Of a stretch of 64,000 bases of DNA, positions 11,801-25,024 are shown piece by piece. Within the stretch, counting starts at the first letter, position 1. Every line of letters starts with the position of its first letter. The stretch covers positions 62,001 to 126,000 of the forward strand of contig JNEU01001108.1 of assembly GCA_000697475.1 (NCBI GenBank). The letters run 5' to 3'. Source of the stretch: Lichtheimia corymbifera B2541. Lineage: Eukaryota; Mucoromycota; Mucoromycetes; Mucorales; Lichtheimiaceae. Position numbers and translations under genes: made by a program. Below the pieces are notes generated by a model. The model did not search any database. It was not told where the DNA came from and saw only the letters and a list, made by a program, of their open reading frames with translations.

Positions 11801-14800
11801 CAAGAGCCCAGATATCCAAAAGCTTTGCACTGTCATCTTGGATACCTGCATTAGTGACAAGGACAAGTACCAAATCGGCTTGACCAAGATTTTCTTCCGC
11901 GCTGGTCAAGTATGTCAACTGATATATACACCACAAGTAATGAGACACTCACATGGCTTTTCTTTGTTATAGCTGGCATACATGGAAAAGAAGCGTGCTG
12001 ATCGTTGGAATGAATGTGTCATCCTTTTGCAAAAGAATATGCGTCGCTTCATCACTCGTATCCATTACATGCGCACCAAGGATCTGGCACAACGTCTTCA
12101 GCAAGTTGCACGACAAAAGGTGGGCCAGCGAAAGTTGGAATTGATGCGTCAGGAACGTGCGGTTGTTGTCATTCAAAAGTACTGCCGTGGTTTCTTGGCA
12201 AGAAAGCAATCGCAAAAAAGACGAGAGTTTATCTTACATTTGCAAGCAGGTATGTCTATGCATGAAGATTGGGATGCATAAAATGTACTAATTCTTATTT
12301 TTAAAGCTTGCCGTGGTATGCTTGCAAGGAAATCGTTTGGCAGCTTCCGAGAAAACAATGCCGCAACACAAATCCAACGCTTGTTCCGTGGATGGTAAGA
12401 TTGACGAATTGGGTATTGGAGGGTGATGATGATGCTAAGTGATTGTTTTTTGCTCAACTATAGGGCTGCTCGCAAACGATTTTTGGCTCAACGTCAGCAT
12501 ATTATCAGCGTGCAAACATGTGTGAGACGACGACTTGCGCAAAAGATGTTGATCAGCTTACGAGCCGAAGCCCGCTCTGCAACTCATCTCAAGGAAGTCT
12601 CATACAAGCTTGAAAACAAGGTTGTCGAGTTGACTCAGACGTTGACCCAATCCAAGGATGAAAAGAAAGCACTTGAGAACCAGGCACGACAACTTGAATC
12701 CCAGGTACAAAGCTGGAAAGACAAGTACGAGAAGCTTCAGAGCAAGCTGCAAGTGGTAGAAGAGCAACATGGTGAATCCAAGGGTGCACAAGCTGAATTG
12801 GATGCTTTGAAACAAACTCATGAGGAACTCCAAGAAAACTACAACACTGTGGTGGCCAAATCCGAGGAGCAAGATAAGGAGATTGCACGATTGAATGCAG
12901 AAGTGACTCGTCTCAAGCAACAACCTCCTCTCAAAGTGTCCACTGCTCTCAACAACAATGGTCGACCTCCACGTGCAGCTGATGAACCTGATGTTGCTGA
13001 GCTCAAGAACCAAATTGCAGCACTCAAAGCACAATTATCCCAAAGCTACAGAAATGCACCTCGTCGACAGGGATCTCTCAGCTCTTATGCACGCAACTTA
13101 TCACCCGTTGCCATGTCACCTACAAGTGCAAGACGTGGCATTTCACCTGATCGTGGTATCAGCCCTCGTGGTGCTAGCCCAAGAGGACGTTCACCCACTG
13201 GTGCTATGGCATCCTTCCGTCGTAACAGCATTGCTGAAACTAAGCGTCAACAACAACCTGGTGCAAATGAAGCCAAGGTGGTCTATGCTGAGCCAGAGCA
13301 AATGCGTCCCATGTCCATTGACCATATCAACACACTAAGAGATGCTGATGTTAAAGGCAACCCAGAGGAAGCAGTAAGTGTGGTAGAGTGGTGATAAATG
13401 AATCGAGGCATAGGAGACTCATTGTTATCTTTTAGATGCATACCATTTTGCGAGACGAACAAGTGCTTGAAAACGAGATTCTTGATGGCTTGATCCGCTC
13501 TTTGAAGATTATCCCACCCAATCCACAAAACCCACCATCACACAAAGAAGTTGTTTTCCCTGCACACATTATCGGCCTTGGCTTGACCCAAATGTGGCGT
13601 TTAGGCTACCTTGCTGAATCCGAACGATTGATCTTTACCGTTATGGACACGATCCAAAACTTTTGCATGGTAGGTTGTGGCGAGGAGAAACAGAGTTTTA
13701 CGTGTTACTCACTCAAAAGTATATAGGACTTTTCGGGCGAAGATACCATTGTACCATGTGCTTACTGGTTATCCAACACCCACGAATTATTGTCCTTGGT
13801 GTGTTCGACGGAGCAAGAGCTTGAGCGGGAAATGCAATACAATGCTGTGCATGGTCGAAGAGCTGTTGGATGGCATGACTTTGAAAAGCTTGTGTCGACT
13901 GTCAAGTTTGAATTACAATGTCTCGAGGACAATTTGTACCACCACTGGTTCATGCAACTTAAGCAACGTGTCAACAAGATGATCATCCCAGCCATCATTG
14001 AGCACCAATCTTTGCCAGGTTTCATTGTCAGCGATACCAACCGTTTCTTCAACAAGTTATTGTCGGGATCCAACCAACCAGCTTTCTCTATGGATGATTT
14101 GCTCAACTTCCTTAACAAGATCTACCGTGCCATGAAGTTTTACGAGGTGGACCCATTGGTCATGGAGCAAGGTTTGAACGAATTGCTAAAGTTGATTGGC
14201 GCTACTGCATTCAACGACTTGATTATGCGCCGTAATTACAATTCATGGAAGCGAGGTAAGATGATGCTGGAATGGATCTATGGTGACCTACATATATGCT
14301 AACTACTTTTATTATAGCTATGCAAGTCCAATACAACATTACACGATTAGAGGAATGGTGCAAGGGCCATGGTTTGACCGATTCGATCGTGCACTTGGAA
14401 CATTTGATGCAGGCTGTCAAGCTGTTCCAGTTACGCAAGGCAACACCCGACGATTTGAGTATTATTTACGAAGCCTGTTGGCTGCTGACACCCGCCCAAG
14501 TACAAAAGTTGCTACAAAACTACCAGGTTGCCGACTATGAAGAGCCTCTCAGCAACGAGATCTTACGCAACGTCGCATCAAGAGTAAGCAGCAACGATAT
14601 TTTGCTGCTAGATAGTGTATCACTGGATGAGAGCCCCTACGAGGTGCCAGAGCCTAAACAGAATGTCGTCCCCGACACCTATGTGCCTGCTTATGTATGT
14701 CACATCTTGCTTATTTCTAATGCATATGGAAGAAGCTAACTCCCTCATTCTTTCTTTTTAGCTCAAGCTCAAGCAAGTCCAACGTCTCATGGCTTTGATT

Positions 14801-14845
14801 GCATTGACTGAACAGCAGAGGCCATATCGCCAGGATTCCCTTTAA
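8834..14845 (+). CDS. Class V myosin heavy chain
   Basis: Actin-based cargo motor, expected to move secretory vesicles and organelles to the hyphal tip. Order of domains: SH3-like N-terminus; motor with P-loop GESGAGKT split by an intron at about 9505/9565, switch I region ([15 protein letters not shown]), switch II/relay ([19 protein letters not shown]) and the actin-binding/converter stretch [10 protein letters not shown]; about five or six IQ motifs (12000-12560) for calmodulin-like light chains; a coiled coil (about 12590-13030); a Ser/Arg/Pro-rich linker with [16 protein letters not shown]; and a C-terminal DIL globular tail (13440-14840) for cargo. The length, roughly 1,600 residues, suits the family. 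About 15 short introns; stop TAA at 14843. Identity is firm and closest in layout to yeast Myo2/Myo4. Confidence 0.96.
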
Positions 14846-15013
14846 GATGATATTATATTTTATGTAAACTTTTTTCTTCTTTGTACCTTCTTGTTGTATC
14901 CACCTTTGTCTTTATCACTTGTGTATGTTTACTACAACTTGTTATTACCGCCCATAAAACCATTATCCAATACAGTAAATCTTGGTTACACGTATATTAT
15001 GCGCATGTTGCAT

Positions 15014-16681
15014 TTATTCCATTTCATATCCTTCTTCTGCTAAATACACTGCTACAATGCGCATGCTAGCTTGTGCAACCATATCATTTTCCAGCTGGTC
15101 ATCCGATGATGTATCTTGAACGAATTTGAGTAATTCCATCACGACGTTCATTGTATCCGTAAGAGCTGTTCTGATCTTGAGAAGCACTTCCGCATCCATG
15201 CCACTATCACGCTCCTCGTCATAATGGGAAGAGAGATATTGGATTGCTGATTCAAGGATTTCATAGTAAATTGGAAGCATGATCTCTTGACGTTTTTCTT
15301 TTTCTTCATCCACCTCCACCGCTTGTAGATTGTGTTCATTGAGTCGTCGATCATGGATATCATCCAAAATAACACGCGTTTCCACTGCCACAAGATGGAT
15401 CAATAGTTGAGGAAACTTAATGTCGGCTTCTGTGGCGTCGGTAGTGCGATTGGAAGGCTTCTTTTCGCTGCGTCGTCGAGATTGCTTGGTCTTTTTTAAT
15501 GTGCCAAATAGCCAATCGGTGTCAAAGTATCGAAGTAAACATGCAGTTGTCACCATGGCTTGATCTCTATACTTGTCACCTAACCTAGAGTATGAGTCAT
15601 ACATCACTTTCTTCCCCCCCTCCCACATAACATACCAAGCTTGGTAGTGAGTAATTGTCGAAGGCCTGAGCGGAGACCATCCAGCCAGCTGGATAATTCT
15701 GATGCGTTTTCATCCTTGAATTTGCGTACGACCTACAGTATTATTAGTATACCATTCTTTTCCCTTCTTTTCTTTTGCAAGTACCTCTGAAGGAAGATTA
15801 GGTAGAATACTGCTTAATAAATCGAGTGCTTCAAATTTGAGTTCATCTTGATGCTTGTCCAATAACCGAGAGAGAGCAGTGAACAATGTTGGGAGAGCGT
15901 ATTTGAGTGCAGATGCCAAGCTGGGGATACGAGTTTCATGCAACAGGTGACATGCTCGAGCAAATGTACCATGGATCAGCTGTGTTCCTAGTTGTCGTTC
16001 TTTTTCTATAAAAGGGAGGGGGAATGTAAGCGTCATTGTGAGCCTGGTGGGACAAAGGATTGTTGTTGTACTTTACGATTGCTCGTTTCTGCCACCAATT
16101 CCAAGATATTTTTGAGTACATCGGGATCAAGCATTCGTACAAGGCCTTCCTTTGAAACCGCAATACACATCATGGTATGGAGCGCTTCTTGTGTTGTATC
16201 CGATGGATCACTATTAGCTTATATTAATATATATATCAAGACGTAGATATGGAATCTTACTTTGCGGTGAGGATGGTGGATAAGCCAGGGATGCGATCAG
16301 CCATGGGTTGTGTTGCAGCCATCTTGTCATAATGAGCGAAACAAGCTAAGACATTTACAGCAATCTCTCGGAGAACATTGCCTGGTATTTGACTATCTGA
16401 TCCATTGTCACTTGTATCTATTATTATTGTTGTTGTTTGTCATTATCAATATTTTCCACATCATAGCTATACTTACTGGTACGCAATAGTCTTTCAATAA
16501 ACTTAAAGTTCATGCCATCAAAGACGCGTTGCACTGACTCGGGCTCGTTTTGTTGTAAGAGGCGAGGGAGTAATAGCATACCCACAAATTTGGATTCGTC
16601 AGGTTGTGAAGGAGCGATAAGTGATAAACAACGATCAATCTCGGCGGAGCGATCTTGATTGGAGCTTGCAATGTCTGTCAT
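15014..16681 (-). CDS. NCDN: Neurochondrin-family protein
   Basis: Helical-repeat protein of about 450 residues. The N-terminus (EIDRCLSLIAPSQPDESKF, then GMLLLPRLLQQ) matches the start of neurochondrin, where a short helix is followed by armadillo-like repeats. Leu-rich helices recur along the protein (for example ALDLLSSILPNLPSE near 15800 and PQLLIHLVAVETRVI near 15400). The C-terminal segment TACLLRYFDTDWLFG is also family-like. In animals neurochondrin is a cytosolic signalling scaffold; in fungi its role is not known to me. It is shorter than the animal protein (about 730). The start at 16681 is the first ATG after the divergent promoter; about five short introns. It faces the 3' end of myosin tail-to-tail. 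Confidence 0.8.
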
Positions 16682-17249
16682 GGTTGAGTGGAGGAAGGTT
16701 TAGAGAAGAGGCTGCTACCAAAAAAGAGGAAAACAATTTGCGAGGTGATGGTTGGCTGTGTGTTGGAATAGAAACGCGTCGGGGCCATTCTTCCCATTTT
16801 CACCATTGTCGGCATGATGGTGTACGACCGATCAAATCGATTGTTTCCATGGAATCACAAAGAAGTTGATATTGTTTTCGCTGCCAGGGACCTTTGTTCT
16901 CTTGCACTCACTCATGATCTCTATCCGTTATCGCGGGAAATCTTATCCAAATTAAGTATCATTCTCCGGGCAGTTTGTAATTCTATCCGAGACCTCACAT
17001 CACTTTTTATGTTTGTGCACATACACACGCGCGCGTTGTCGTGGGAGGAGGAGAAGGAGGAGGGGACCCAAATCAAGAACAGGGGTTGGTTGCATCTAAT
17101 TGTTGGGACAAGGAATAAAAAGCAGAAAGGCGGCCCTTGTGCATCAACTGATTAATCTCGCGTCTTTCCCGCTCGCCTTCTTTTTACACGCATACACTTG
17201 TTTCTTTCTTTCTTTGTCTTTCTCTCTCTCTCTTTCCCTCTAGTCCACA
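16682..17249. promoter_or_regulatory. Divergent promoter, neurochondrin / trehalose synthase
   Basis: 568 bp shared upstream region. Toward the trehalose gene there are two AGGGG pentamers (17061-17065, 17081-17085), the core of the yeast stress response element, then a CT-rich tract (17203-17244) just before the start codon. Binding by an Msn2/4-like factor is inference. Confidence 0.45.
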
Positions 17250-19917
17250 ATGGCTTCCTCACAAGAAATGGCAAACACCAACAAGAATCTACGGCTCTTG
17301 GTAGTCTCCAACAGACTCCCTGTCACCGTTTCAAAGGACCCCACTACCAACAAGTACGATTTCAAAATGTCGTCTGGCGGTCTGGTCGCTGCATTGAGCG
17401 GTTTGAAGAAAATGATGTCGTTCACTTGGATCGGCTGGCCAGGTAACCTTATAGTTGGAGTAGAGTTGCTCACGTTATCTTGTATTACTTACACAACGTA
17501 CACGTGACAAAGGCAAGGATATCCCTATGGAAGATCGCAAAGATGTCGAGGATCGTTTATTGCGTGAAACATCGACCATGCCAGTATTCGTCGATCAAGA
17601 ACTAGCTGATTTGCATTACAATGGTTTCTCAAACAGGTATTGAATGCATGGAATGGAGGATTTCTTATCACGGAAAGACACTGAACTTTATGCGTAGTAT
17701 CTTGTGGCCGCTGTTCCATTACCATCCAGGAGAGATCTCGTTTAATGAAGAATGGTGGGAAGGTTATCAAAGAGTCAACCAGCAATTTGCCGATGCCATT
17801 GAACGTATCGTGGAAGACGGTGATCTCGTATGGATCCAGGATTATCATCTCATGTTGCTTCCTGCCATGTTACGAAAGAAGACCAAAAAGGATATCAAGA
17901 TTGGTTGGTTCCTGCACACTCCTTTCCCAAGTAGTGAGATTTACAGGTAACAAAATGAATGTGGTAGTCATGGAAACAACACTTTTTAACCTATCCATCG
18001 TTTAGAATTCTACCTGTACGCAAAGAGATTCTTTTGGGTGTGCTTGAAAGCGACTTGCTGGGCTTCCACACGTACGATTATGCACGTCACTTTTTATCGT
18101 CATGTACCCGCATTCTCGGGCTTTCAACAATGCCGAATGGTGTGGAATACGAAGGAAGATACATTCATGTTGGCACTTTTCCCATTGGTATCGACCCTGA
18201 CAAGTTCACTGACAATCTCAAAAATGTCCAAGTACAAGCACGCATTGCACAACTAAAGCAACGTTTCGGTGACTGCAAGTTGATTGTTGGTGTGGATCGT
18301 TTGGATTATATCAAAGGTGTTCCGCAAAAGATGCATGCCATGGAAGTGTTCCTGAGTCAACATCCAGAATGGGTGGGAAAGGTCGTACTCGTACAACTGG
18401 CTGTTCCTTCCCGTGAAGATGTCGAAGAGTACCAGCATCTCCGTAGCACAATCAATGAATTGGTGGGTCGTATCAATGGTCAATATGGTATGTTGATATA
18501 TGAATAAGCAATGGATGGATACTCATACTACTCTTTAGGTACGGTGGAATTTGTCCCCATTCATTTCATGCATCGATCCTTGCCATTTGATGAGCTCACT
18601 GCATTGTACGCTGCATCCGACGTGTGTCTCGTATCCTCAACACGTGATGGTATGAATTTGGTGTCGTACGAATACATTGCTTCTCAAAAGGACACCCACG
18701 GTGTTTTGATCTTGTCCGAATTTGCTGGTGCTGCGCAATCATTGAACGGCTCGATTATTGTGAACCCGTGGAACACCGAGGAAATGGCAAATGCCATCTA
18801 TGAAGCTGTCACTATGCCAGACGACGTCCGAAAGGCCAATCACCAGAAATTGTACCGCTATGTGACAAAATACACTGCTGCTTACTGGGGTCTTTCTTTT
18901 GTTAACGAGCTAAGAGTAAGTATATACATCGATGGGGTGAAAAGAGGATACCTTTCTTATGCATTTACGTGTACATTAGCGTATCAGTGAAGAATTCGGA
19001 CATCGCATGTCGATCCCTGAACTTAGCTTTGACAACGTTGTGAGCCAAGCCAAAAAGTCGACCAAGAAGAAACTGATCTTGCTGGATTACGATGGCACGT
19101 TGACAACCACACACAAGTTGCCCGAATTTGCCAAGCCATCACAAACCGTACTCGATCGATTGAAAGCCTTAGCTGCCCAGCCTGATACCTTTGTGTACAT
19201 TTTATCTGGACGTGGTCGAAAGCACTTGGATGCATGGTTTGATTCGACAGGCGTGGGCTTATCAGCAGAACATGGTTGTTTTTACAAGCATCCTGCCAAT
19301 ATCCGTGACAAGATTGATCCAGCAGCGAGTGCAGCACGTGACGGCAAGGTGATCAAGGAGTTGGATGGCAAATGGTATTGCTTGGTGGAACAAATTGATC
19401 CCACTTGGAAGGAAACGATTCGACCCTTGTTCCAACACTACACAGAGCGCACCCCTGGCTCCTTTATCGAAGAAAAGGAAATCAACCTTACCTGGCATTA
19501 TCGCAACGCTGATCCCGAATTTGGAAGCTGGCAGGCCACAGAGTTACAAGTCAATTTGGAAAAGCTATTGAGTCACATGGCACTCTCGGTAGGTTGATGA
19601 TGATGACCCTTATAGTTGCTATTGGAACTAACCTTGTTGAATAGATTGTATTGGGTAACAAGACATTGGAGCTTCGACCTTCATCCATTGACAAGGCTAC
19701 AGCTGTGCGTCATATTCTCAAGGATTTGGAGCTACCAAGCATTGATTTCATTCTCTGTGTGGGAGATGGCAAGACCGACGAGGTGGTATTCAGCTTGCTC
19801 AATGATATTCCTCATTCCATTACCAGCACCGTTGGAAAGAAACAAACCGAGGCACACAATTACATACCAAATGTTGACATGGTGAACAATCTTTTGGATC
19901 AACTCGGCAACATTTAA
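17250..19917 (+). CDS. Trehalose-6-phosphate synthase/phosphatase fusion
   Basis: Cytosolic enzyme joining a GT20 synthase (UDP-glucose + glucose-6-phosphate to trehalose-6-phosphate) with a HAD-type phosphatase that yields trehalose, a stress protectant and reserve. Synthase marks: VVSNRLPV at the N-terminus, SSGGLVAALSGL, WIGWPG, WIQDYHLML, GWFLHTPFPSSEIYR and VDRLDYIKG, so this domain looks catalytically intact, unlike the degenerate one of yeast Tps2. Phosphatase marks: LLDYDGTLT (nucleophile Asp), LSGRGRKHL and VGDGKTDE. The linker is very short (about 19010-19060). About 770 residues with six introns. The ATG at 17250 follows a CT-rich leader; AGGGG elements upstream fit stress control. 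Family certain; dual activity inferred from intact motifs. Confidence 0.95.
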
Positions 19918-19941
19918 GACTAGTCATCCGCGTGAGCATTG

Positions 19942-19963
19942 TACACACACACACACACACACA
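19942..19963. repeat. (CA)n microsatellite
   Basis: Perfect alternating CA run just after the trehalose gene stop codon, probably in its 3' UTR. Confidence 0.9.
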
Positions 19964-20140
19964 TCTTTCCGTTTTACATCCCATGACCATTTTTCTCATC
20001 ATGTTACAAAATACAATTTATATTCACTCACATGTAGCCAATAGGAGAATATTCTTAAATGTGTGGTGCATATGTAGAGCGGAAGAAAATCATTTACAAG
20101 GAGGGGGGAAAGGAAAGTGATGGGGAGCCATATCATGCGT

Positions 20141-22502
20141 TTAGAGAAAATTGGTAGTGGTTGTTGTTGATATAAAGTCGTTACTATCCATGGGAAGAAA
20201 TGTACTATTTTCTTTGGATGATAGTGATGTCAAGAGCTCAGGTGAAGAAATGGAAAAGTACGAGGCTGGGGATGATTCAGCGGGCGTGGTTGCCAATGTA
20301 AGAGCAGGTGATGCAAGGCCGTTATTGTTGGTGGACGTTGTTGTTGAAGGTGAAAGCATAAAATCCCATGGTGATGTTGTTGGAGTGGGTGACGATGATA
20401 GAATTTGATTCACCGATGATTGTAATAAAGGTGAAGTAGTAGATGAATGTCGTGGCTGCTCAGGAGGCAACCAGCTGTTAAAGTCAAACCATTGGCTATC
20501 TCGAATAAAAACTTGCTGACGTTCATTATCATGCTGTACTGGCGTTGATTGTTGCACCAAGTCGAATGGGAAAACTTGGCCTGAAGTGCCACAATGACTT
20601 TCAAGCAATCGGTCAAAGCTGGCTTGGGTTATTTGTAATGCATCAGCTGCACGACGCAATGTACGCACACTTTTGTCAAGATTATTCTGTGCAGTAAGGC
20701 CTTCCTTTTTGATCCTATCCACATGGATCGACGTTGCCAAGGTGAGTGAGATACCAAACAAATTGTAAAGATAGGCCGTTTCCTGCTCTTGCTCAGCCAA
20801 ATGAACCATCGTGTTGGCTGCCATGATACGGCTAGGTGGGTGCATCAAAATGAGTGTTGTATAGTACAGCATGTAAAGGATACGAGCAATAGGTGTCTCC
20901 TTTCCGAACTCCAGATAAGATGGTAAATGAACAAGCCATTCAGTCAAAGCACCATGTAATTGTTGTGGGGTTGATGATTGTTGATGCATGTCTCTCAGGA
21001 TATGTGCAAGTTTGAGCATCTCGCCAAAGTTGGCAATCTGCAGGGCTGATTCAAAAGATTCGGATTCACCTGCTGCTGTTGTTGCAGAACGCTGGTGCAG
21101 GTGGCGTTGATCGATTGCATATAGCTGGCAATCTTCGAGACGTGGTTGTTCTGGATAACGTTGATACAAGTCATGATGATATTGTTCACCGGTACATATA
21201 GCTAGCCACTGATCCATCGTATAAATGACACATAGGGCACGATGCATCATTTCATTATGCACCATGATGGAGTTGCCATCAGTCGTAGTAGTAGTAGTAG
21301 CAGCAGATGACAGCAGGCGAGGTAAGAAATGGTTAGCCAAATGACGGCGTAGGGTGGTGCATTGTGTCAGATTCCCTGAAAGATAAGCACCCCAGCACAT
21401 GATGACCATAGCCTAAAACATGCCATATGGATTATTATGCCATGTGAGATATAACGTGTGTCATGTTTGTTTGTGCATCATCATTATCATCATACCTGAA
21501 CCGTGGGCAGCAACAGAAAATGGCCCGCCGATGACCCGGTGTCATCAGACATCTCCATACACAGCAACTCTTGACACTTGTCAAACCATGCGTTGCTAGC
21601 ACGATGTTCACAAAGGTATCGGCTTCCAAGTGCATAAACCGCGTAACGTAAAAGTAATGCTTGGTTGGTTGTTGCTGGATCTCCGATCGGGTCATTCATT
21701 GTAGTAAGCAGGTCGTGTATAAAGTGATGCTTGGATAGGATTGGAAACAAAACATTAAAGTACTTGAAAAAGCTTCGTGTCCATCGTAGCGCCTGATCGA
21801 CATTGGGTCCATTATTCTTCCCACCACCATTATCAGCGGCACAAGGCTGAGTAAATGTTTCTTGGCTGCCCTATACAGATACATACACAAAAGGACCTTA
21901 TCAGTGATCTGATTTCTCACACACACAAAGAAATTCATGTATACAAATACGACACGTACAGCGTATCGCCATTTGGTTTGGGAATCCACAGTACTTGAAA
22001 CCATACTAAGAATGGGATTACTACATTGGTGTTGTTGTTGTTGCAGCTGCCTCTGATCTTCTTGTTGAGGAGAAGATGAAGATGATGTATGATCATTGTT
22101 GATGATGGGAGAATGATGGTGATGATGCTCATTGTTGCATACTACAAGAAAAGAAATGCAGCTTGTACCCAACGATTTTCTTTTTTTGGAAGAGGAGGTA
22201 CACCATTGTGTAGAATATAGAAAAAAAAAGATGGGAGCGTTACCTTTTCCCAATAGAGATTTGATGCGATGTGCACGATTATTGATAATCTCGACATGGC
22301 CTTTGGGTGGACCTCTCTTTTTAGGTGGATCCGAATATTGGCAATCGATACCCATAGCATGGCAGCGTGCACATGTCGGCTGAACACCATTGCACTTGAC
22401 CTTTTTCTTTCGGCACACAATACATGCTAACGTCACCTTGACCCTTCGAGATGATGTTGTTTTCTTGCTATTGTTATTGGATGCTTTTGTGAAGGACGTC
22501 AT
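20141..22502 (-). CDS. Zn2Cys6 fungal transcription factor
   Basis: Nuclear regulator of about 700 residues in four exons. Near the N-terminus (22420-22330) lie six cysteines spaced C-x2-C-x6-C-x6-C-x2-C-x6-C with the basic run CRKKKVKC, the Gal4-type binuclear zinc cluster. It is followed by PPKKRGPPKGHVEIINNR, a linker found in the Rgt1/Cat8-like and related groups. Exon 2 is low-complexity (His, Ser, Gln). Exons 3-4 carry the fungal-specific transcription factor domain (for example FFKYFNVLFPILSKHHFI and FGKETPIARILYMLYYTT). The C-terminus is a long Ser/Thr/Pro/Asn-rich tail, a plausible activation region. The target genes are unknown. The start at 22502 was chosen over an upstream in-frame ATG because the latter would add a non-conserved hydrophobic stretch. 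Confidence 0.9.
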
Positions 22503-22587
22503 TACTTCTCGGATGATAGGTGTAGAAAAGCAAAAGAAAAAAAAAGACAAACAAAGAAAACGAGAAAGAAGAAGAGGAGGTGTGGGT

Positions 22588-22611
22588 GAGAGAGAGAGAG
22601 AGAGAGAGAGG
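22588..22611. repeat. (GA)n microsatellite in transcription factor leader
   Basis: GA run about 85 bp upstream of the start at 22502; on the coding strand it is a CT tract, like the leaders of other genes here. Confidence 0.85.
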
Positions 22612-23635
22612 AAGGGAAACAGCCCAGTGCACGGGAAGAAACATCTTGTGTGATTGCAATAAATATATCCACGGAACAAGTTGACCGATGCGTGAGTGAT
22701 TTAAGTCGAGTAATGTGGTGCATGCTTGCTTTACCCGCCAGGGGTTGTTTCCTGATGATGGCTGGCATAGCATAATGTGATTGGTGTTTTTCCCTTTCCG
22801 CGGAGGGAAAGTGGCCCTGCACGCATTGTGTATTGTATAACCCTGATGTAGGAAGAAAGGCGGTTCTAGTACTTGTTCCCGCTCAATCTCTCATTTTTCC
22901 CTTCAAAACGTCCTGGCCAAAATAAACCCAACCGAGCAAGTACATGGGGATACGTAGTTTTGTTAGCATCCTGCTGCTAACAAGCTCAGATGATAATACT
23001 TTTTATCACGCACACATGATGATATATCTCAAACAGCTCATAAGCTAGTGTATGTAAATAAAGAAGTGGGTATAGATCGCCTTTGCATGTTGTGGGCTCC
23101 TGTATACATGCGACTAAATTCTGTAATGCCGAGCCCTGCGAATGTTTCTATATACACTATTTTCCCTTTACACGCATGATCGTCGTTTACCGACCCCAAA
23201 AGTTTGCACAACACCCAAGTACCAATATCGGTTCATGAAACGATAAAAAGAAAGACATTGTGGGGTAAGCTCCGTACTACCTAGAATGCGTCGTGCTACC
23301 TCAACCTCAACGTAACCTTTCTTTTTGCCAGCAGAAGAAGCATTTTGCATATACATGATCCATCATACTACATGTGCAGGCTCTGCTCTTTTAGAGTTAC
23401 ATTGCTTAGGCATTAATAAATGGCATTATTTCTACTTTGATGCCTTTCCAATTTACTTGTCATTCATCTTTTTTAATAAATCCTATAAAGATAGTGGTTG
23501 TGTGTGTCTCGACCCAGCATTTAAAATAGTAGCACGCCATAAAGTTGCACGCATTGGCCTCACTCCAAGAAAAAGTCCGCAGTGCTACCTTCGACCCTTT
23601 CCCGTCGTATCTTTCACCCACACTTCATTCTGTCC
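22612..23635. promoter_or_regulatory. Divergent intergenic region, transcription factor / cystinosin
   Basis: About 1 kb between divergent genes, so both promoters should lie here. I see no gene or RNA. Frames on both strands around 23168-23785 are short and not family-like, apart from the cystinosin exons starting at 23636. Confidence 0.4.
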
Positions 23636-25024
23636 ATGGCCTCTTTCCACGATTTCTTGGCCGACATTAGCTGGCCATGGCAGCTTATCTCGGACATTAT
23701 TGGTTGGGTAAGTCAACTCACACTCTCATTGCACTGCTGTACTGAACGCCATTGTCTAGGTTTACTTTCTCGCATGGTCCATTAGCTTTTACCCCCAAGC
23801 CATTCTCAACTATCGACGCAAGAGGTAGGCCATCACAACATGGGCATGTAGATACAATAGCTTATATATTGTTCTATTCTATTCAGTGTACAAGGATTGT
23901 CTATGGACTTTTTATACTTCAATGTGCTTGGCTTCTTTTGCTATTCGGTATGGTTGAGCTTATCGTTGGACGATATTGTCAATGGACTCACAGAGATCAT
24001 AGGTGTTCAATTTATCATTCTTTTTGAGCAAAGAGATCCAAGATGAATGTAAGGTCATGAAGGATTCCAATCACGCGTATGTGTATTGACATGTTTTTTA
24101 TATAGATCGCGAGAGGAACAATGGCCAAAATAACCTCGTCCGCACCAATGACGTCTTTTTTGCCGTTCATGCATTTCTCATATCGTCATTTACGTTGACC
24201 CAAACATTTATGTACACGGTAAGTGAAGCTTGGCTAAAAAGAGAAGGGCCTGATGATGAGTAATCCATGGTACATACAGAAAGATGAAAACCAAAGGATA
24301 TCTTCTCCGGCAAAGCTTTTGATATGCGCTTCCATCGTCGGTGCATTCCTCTTCACATTGGCCGTTGAATTCCAATTTGCCATGTGGATCGATCTCATGT
24401 ATTATCTCAGCTATGTCAAGCTTCTGATCAGTATCATCAAGTATTTGCCTCAGGTAACAAAAATGGTGTGATAGGGTGACGCCATGGCGTGCATTGACAC
24501 GAGAATGAAAATTATAGGCCTGGATCAACTTCCGACGCAAATCCACAGTGGGCTGGAGTATCCACAATATACTATTGGTAAGCATGCTCCTTCTCCTTTT
24601 ACTGTAGTAGCTAGGTAAAATACCGGGATTACTCATCATGTCCACGTGCGATAGGATTTCACGGGTGGCACTCTTTCTGTAGCACAACTGCTTTTGGATT
24701 CGTATCTCAGTGGGGACTGGAGTGGTGTATCTGGGGTAAGTGTATACGTGCTGTTGGATATATAGGGATCATGGCTCACATATGCTATTTCTTCTAGGAT
24801 CCTGTCAAGTTGTAAGTTGTTTATATGATTGAAGGGGTTTGGATACTAATATTATGGATGATAGTGGTCTCGGCTTCGTATCCATCGCATTTGATCTACT
24901 TTTCATTACTCAGCATTATATCTTGTACCGCGACCGTACCGACTACTATCTCAGCTCAGTGGATGAAGAACGACGACGACTCATTGTTGAAGGGCGTGTT
25001 CCACGGGAAGAGGATGTAGAGTAG
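23636..25024 (+). CDS. CTNS: Cystinosin-like lysosomal/vacuolar transporter
   Basis: Seven-helix PQ-loop transporter of about 290 residues, expected in the vacuole membrane as a proton-coupled cystine exporter. Two PQ-loop repeats are clear: SFYPQAILNYRRKSVQGLS (about 23780-23900) and KYLPQAWINFRRKSTVGWS (about 24440-24560). Other family segments are VRTNDVFFAVHA, LDFTGG and FVSIAFDLLFITQHYILYR near the C-terminus. Eight or nine small exons were joined by eye; stop at 25022-25024. The start at 23636 lies just before the first conserved tryptophan-rich segment. It is missed as one unit because every exon is short. Substrate by homology only. Confidence 0.9.
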
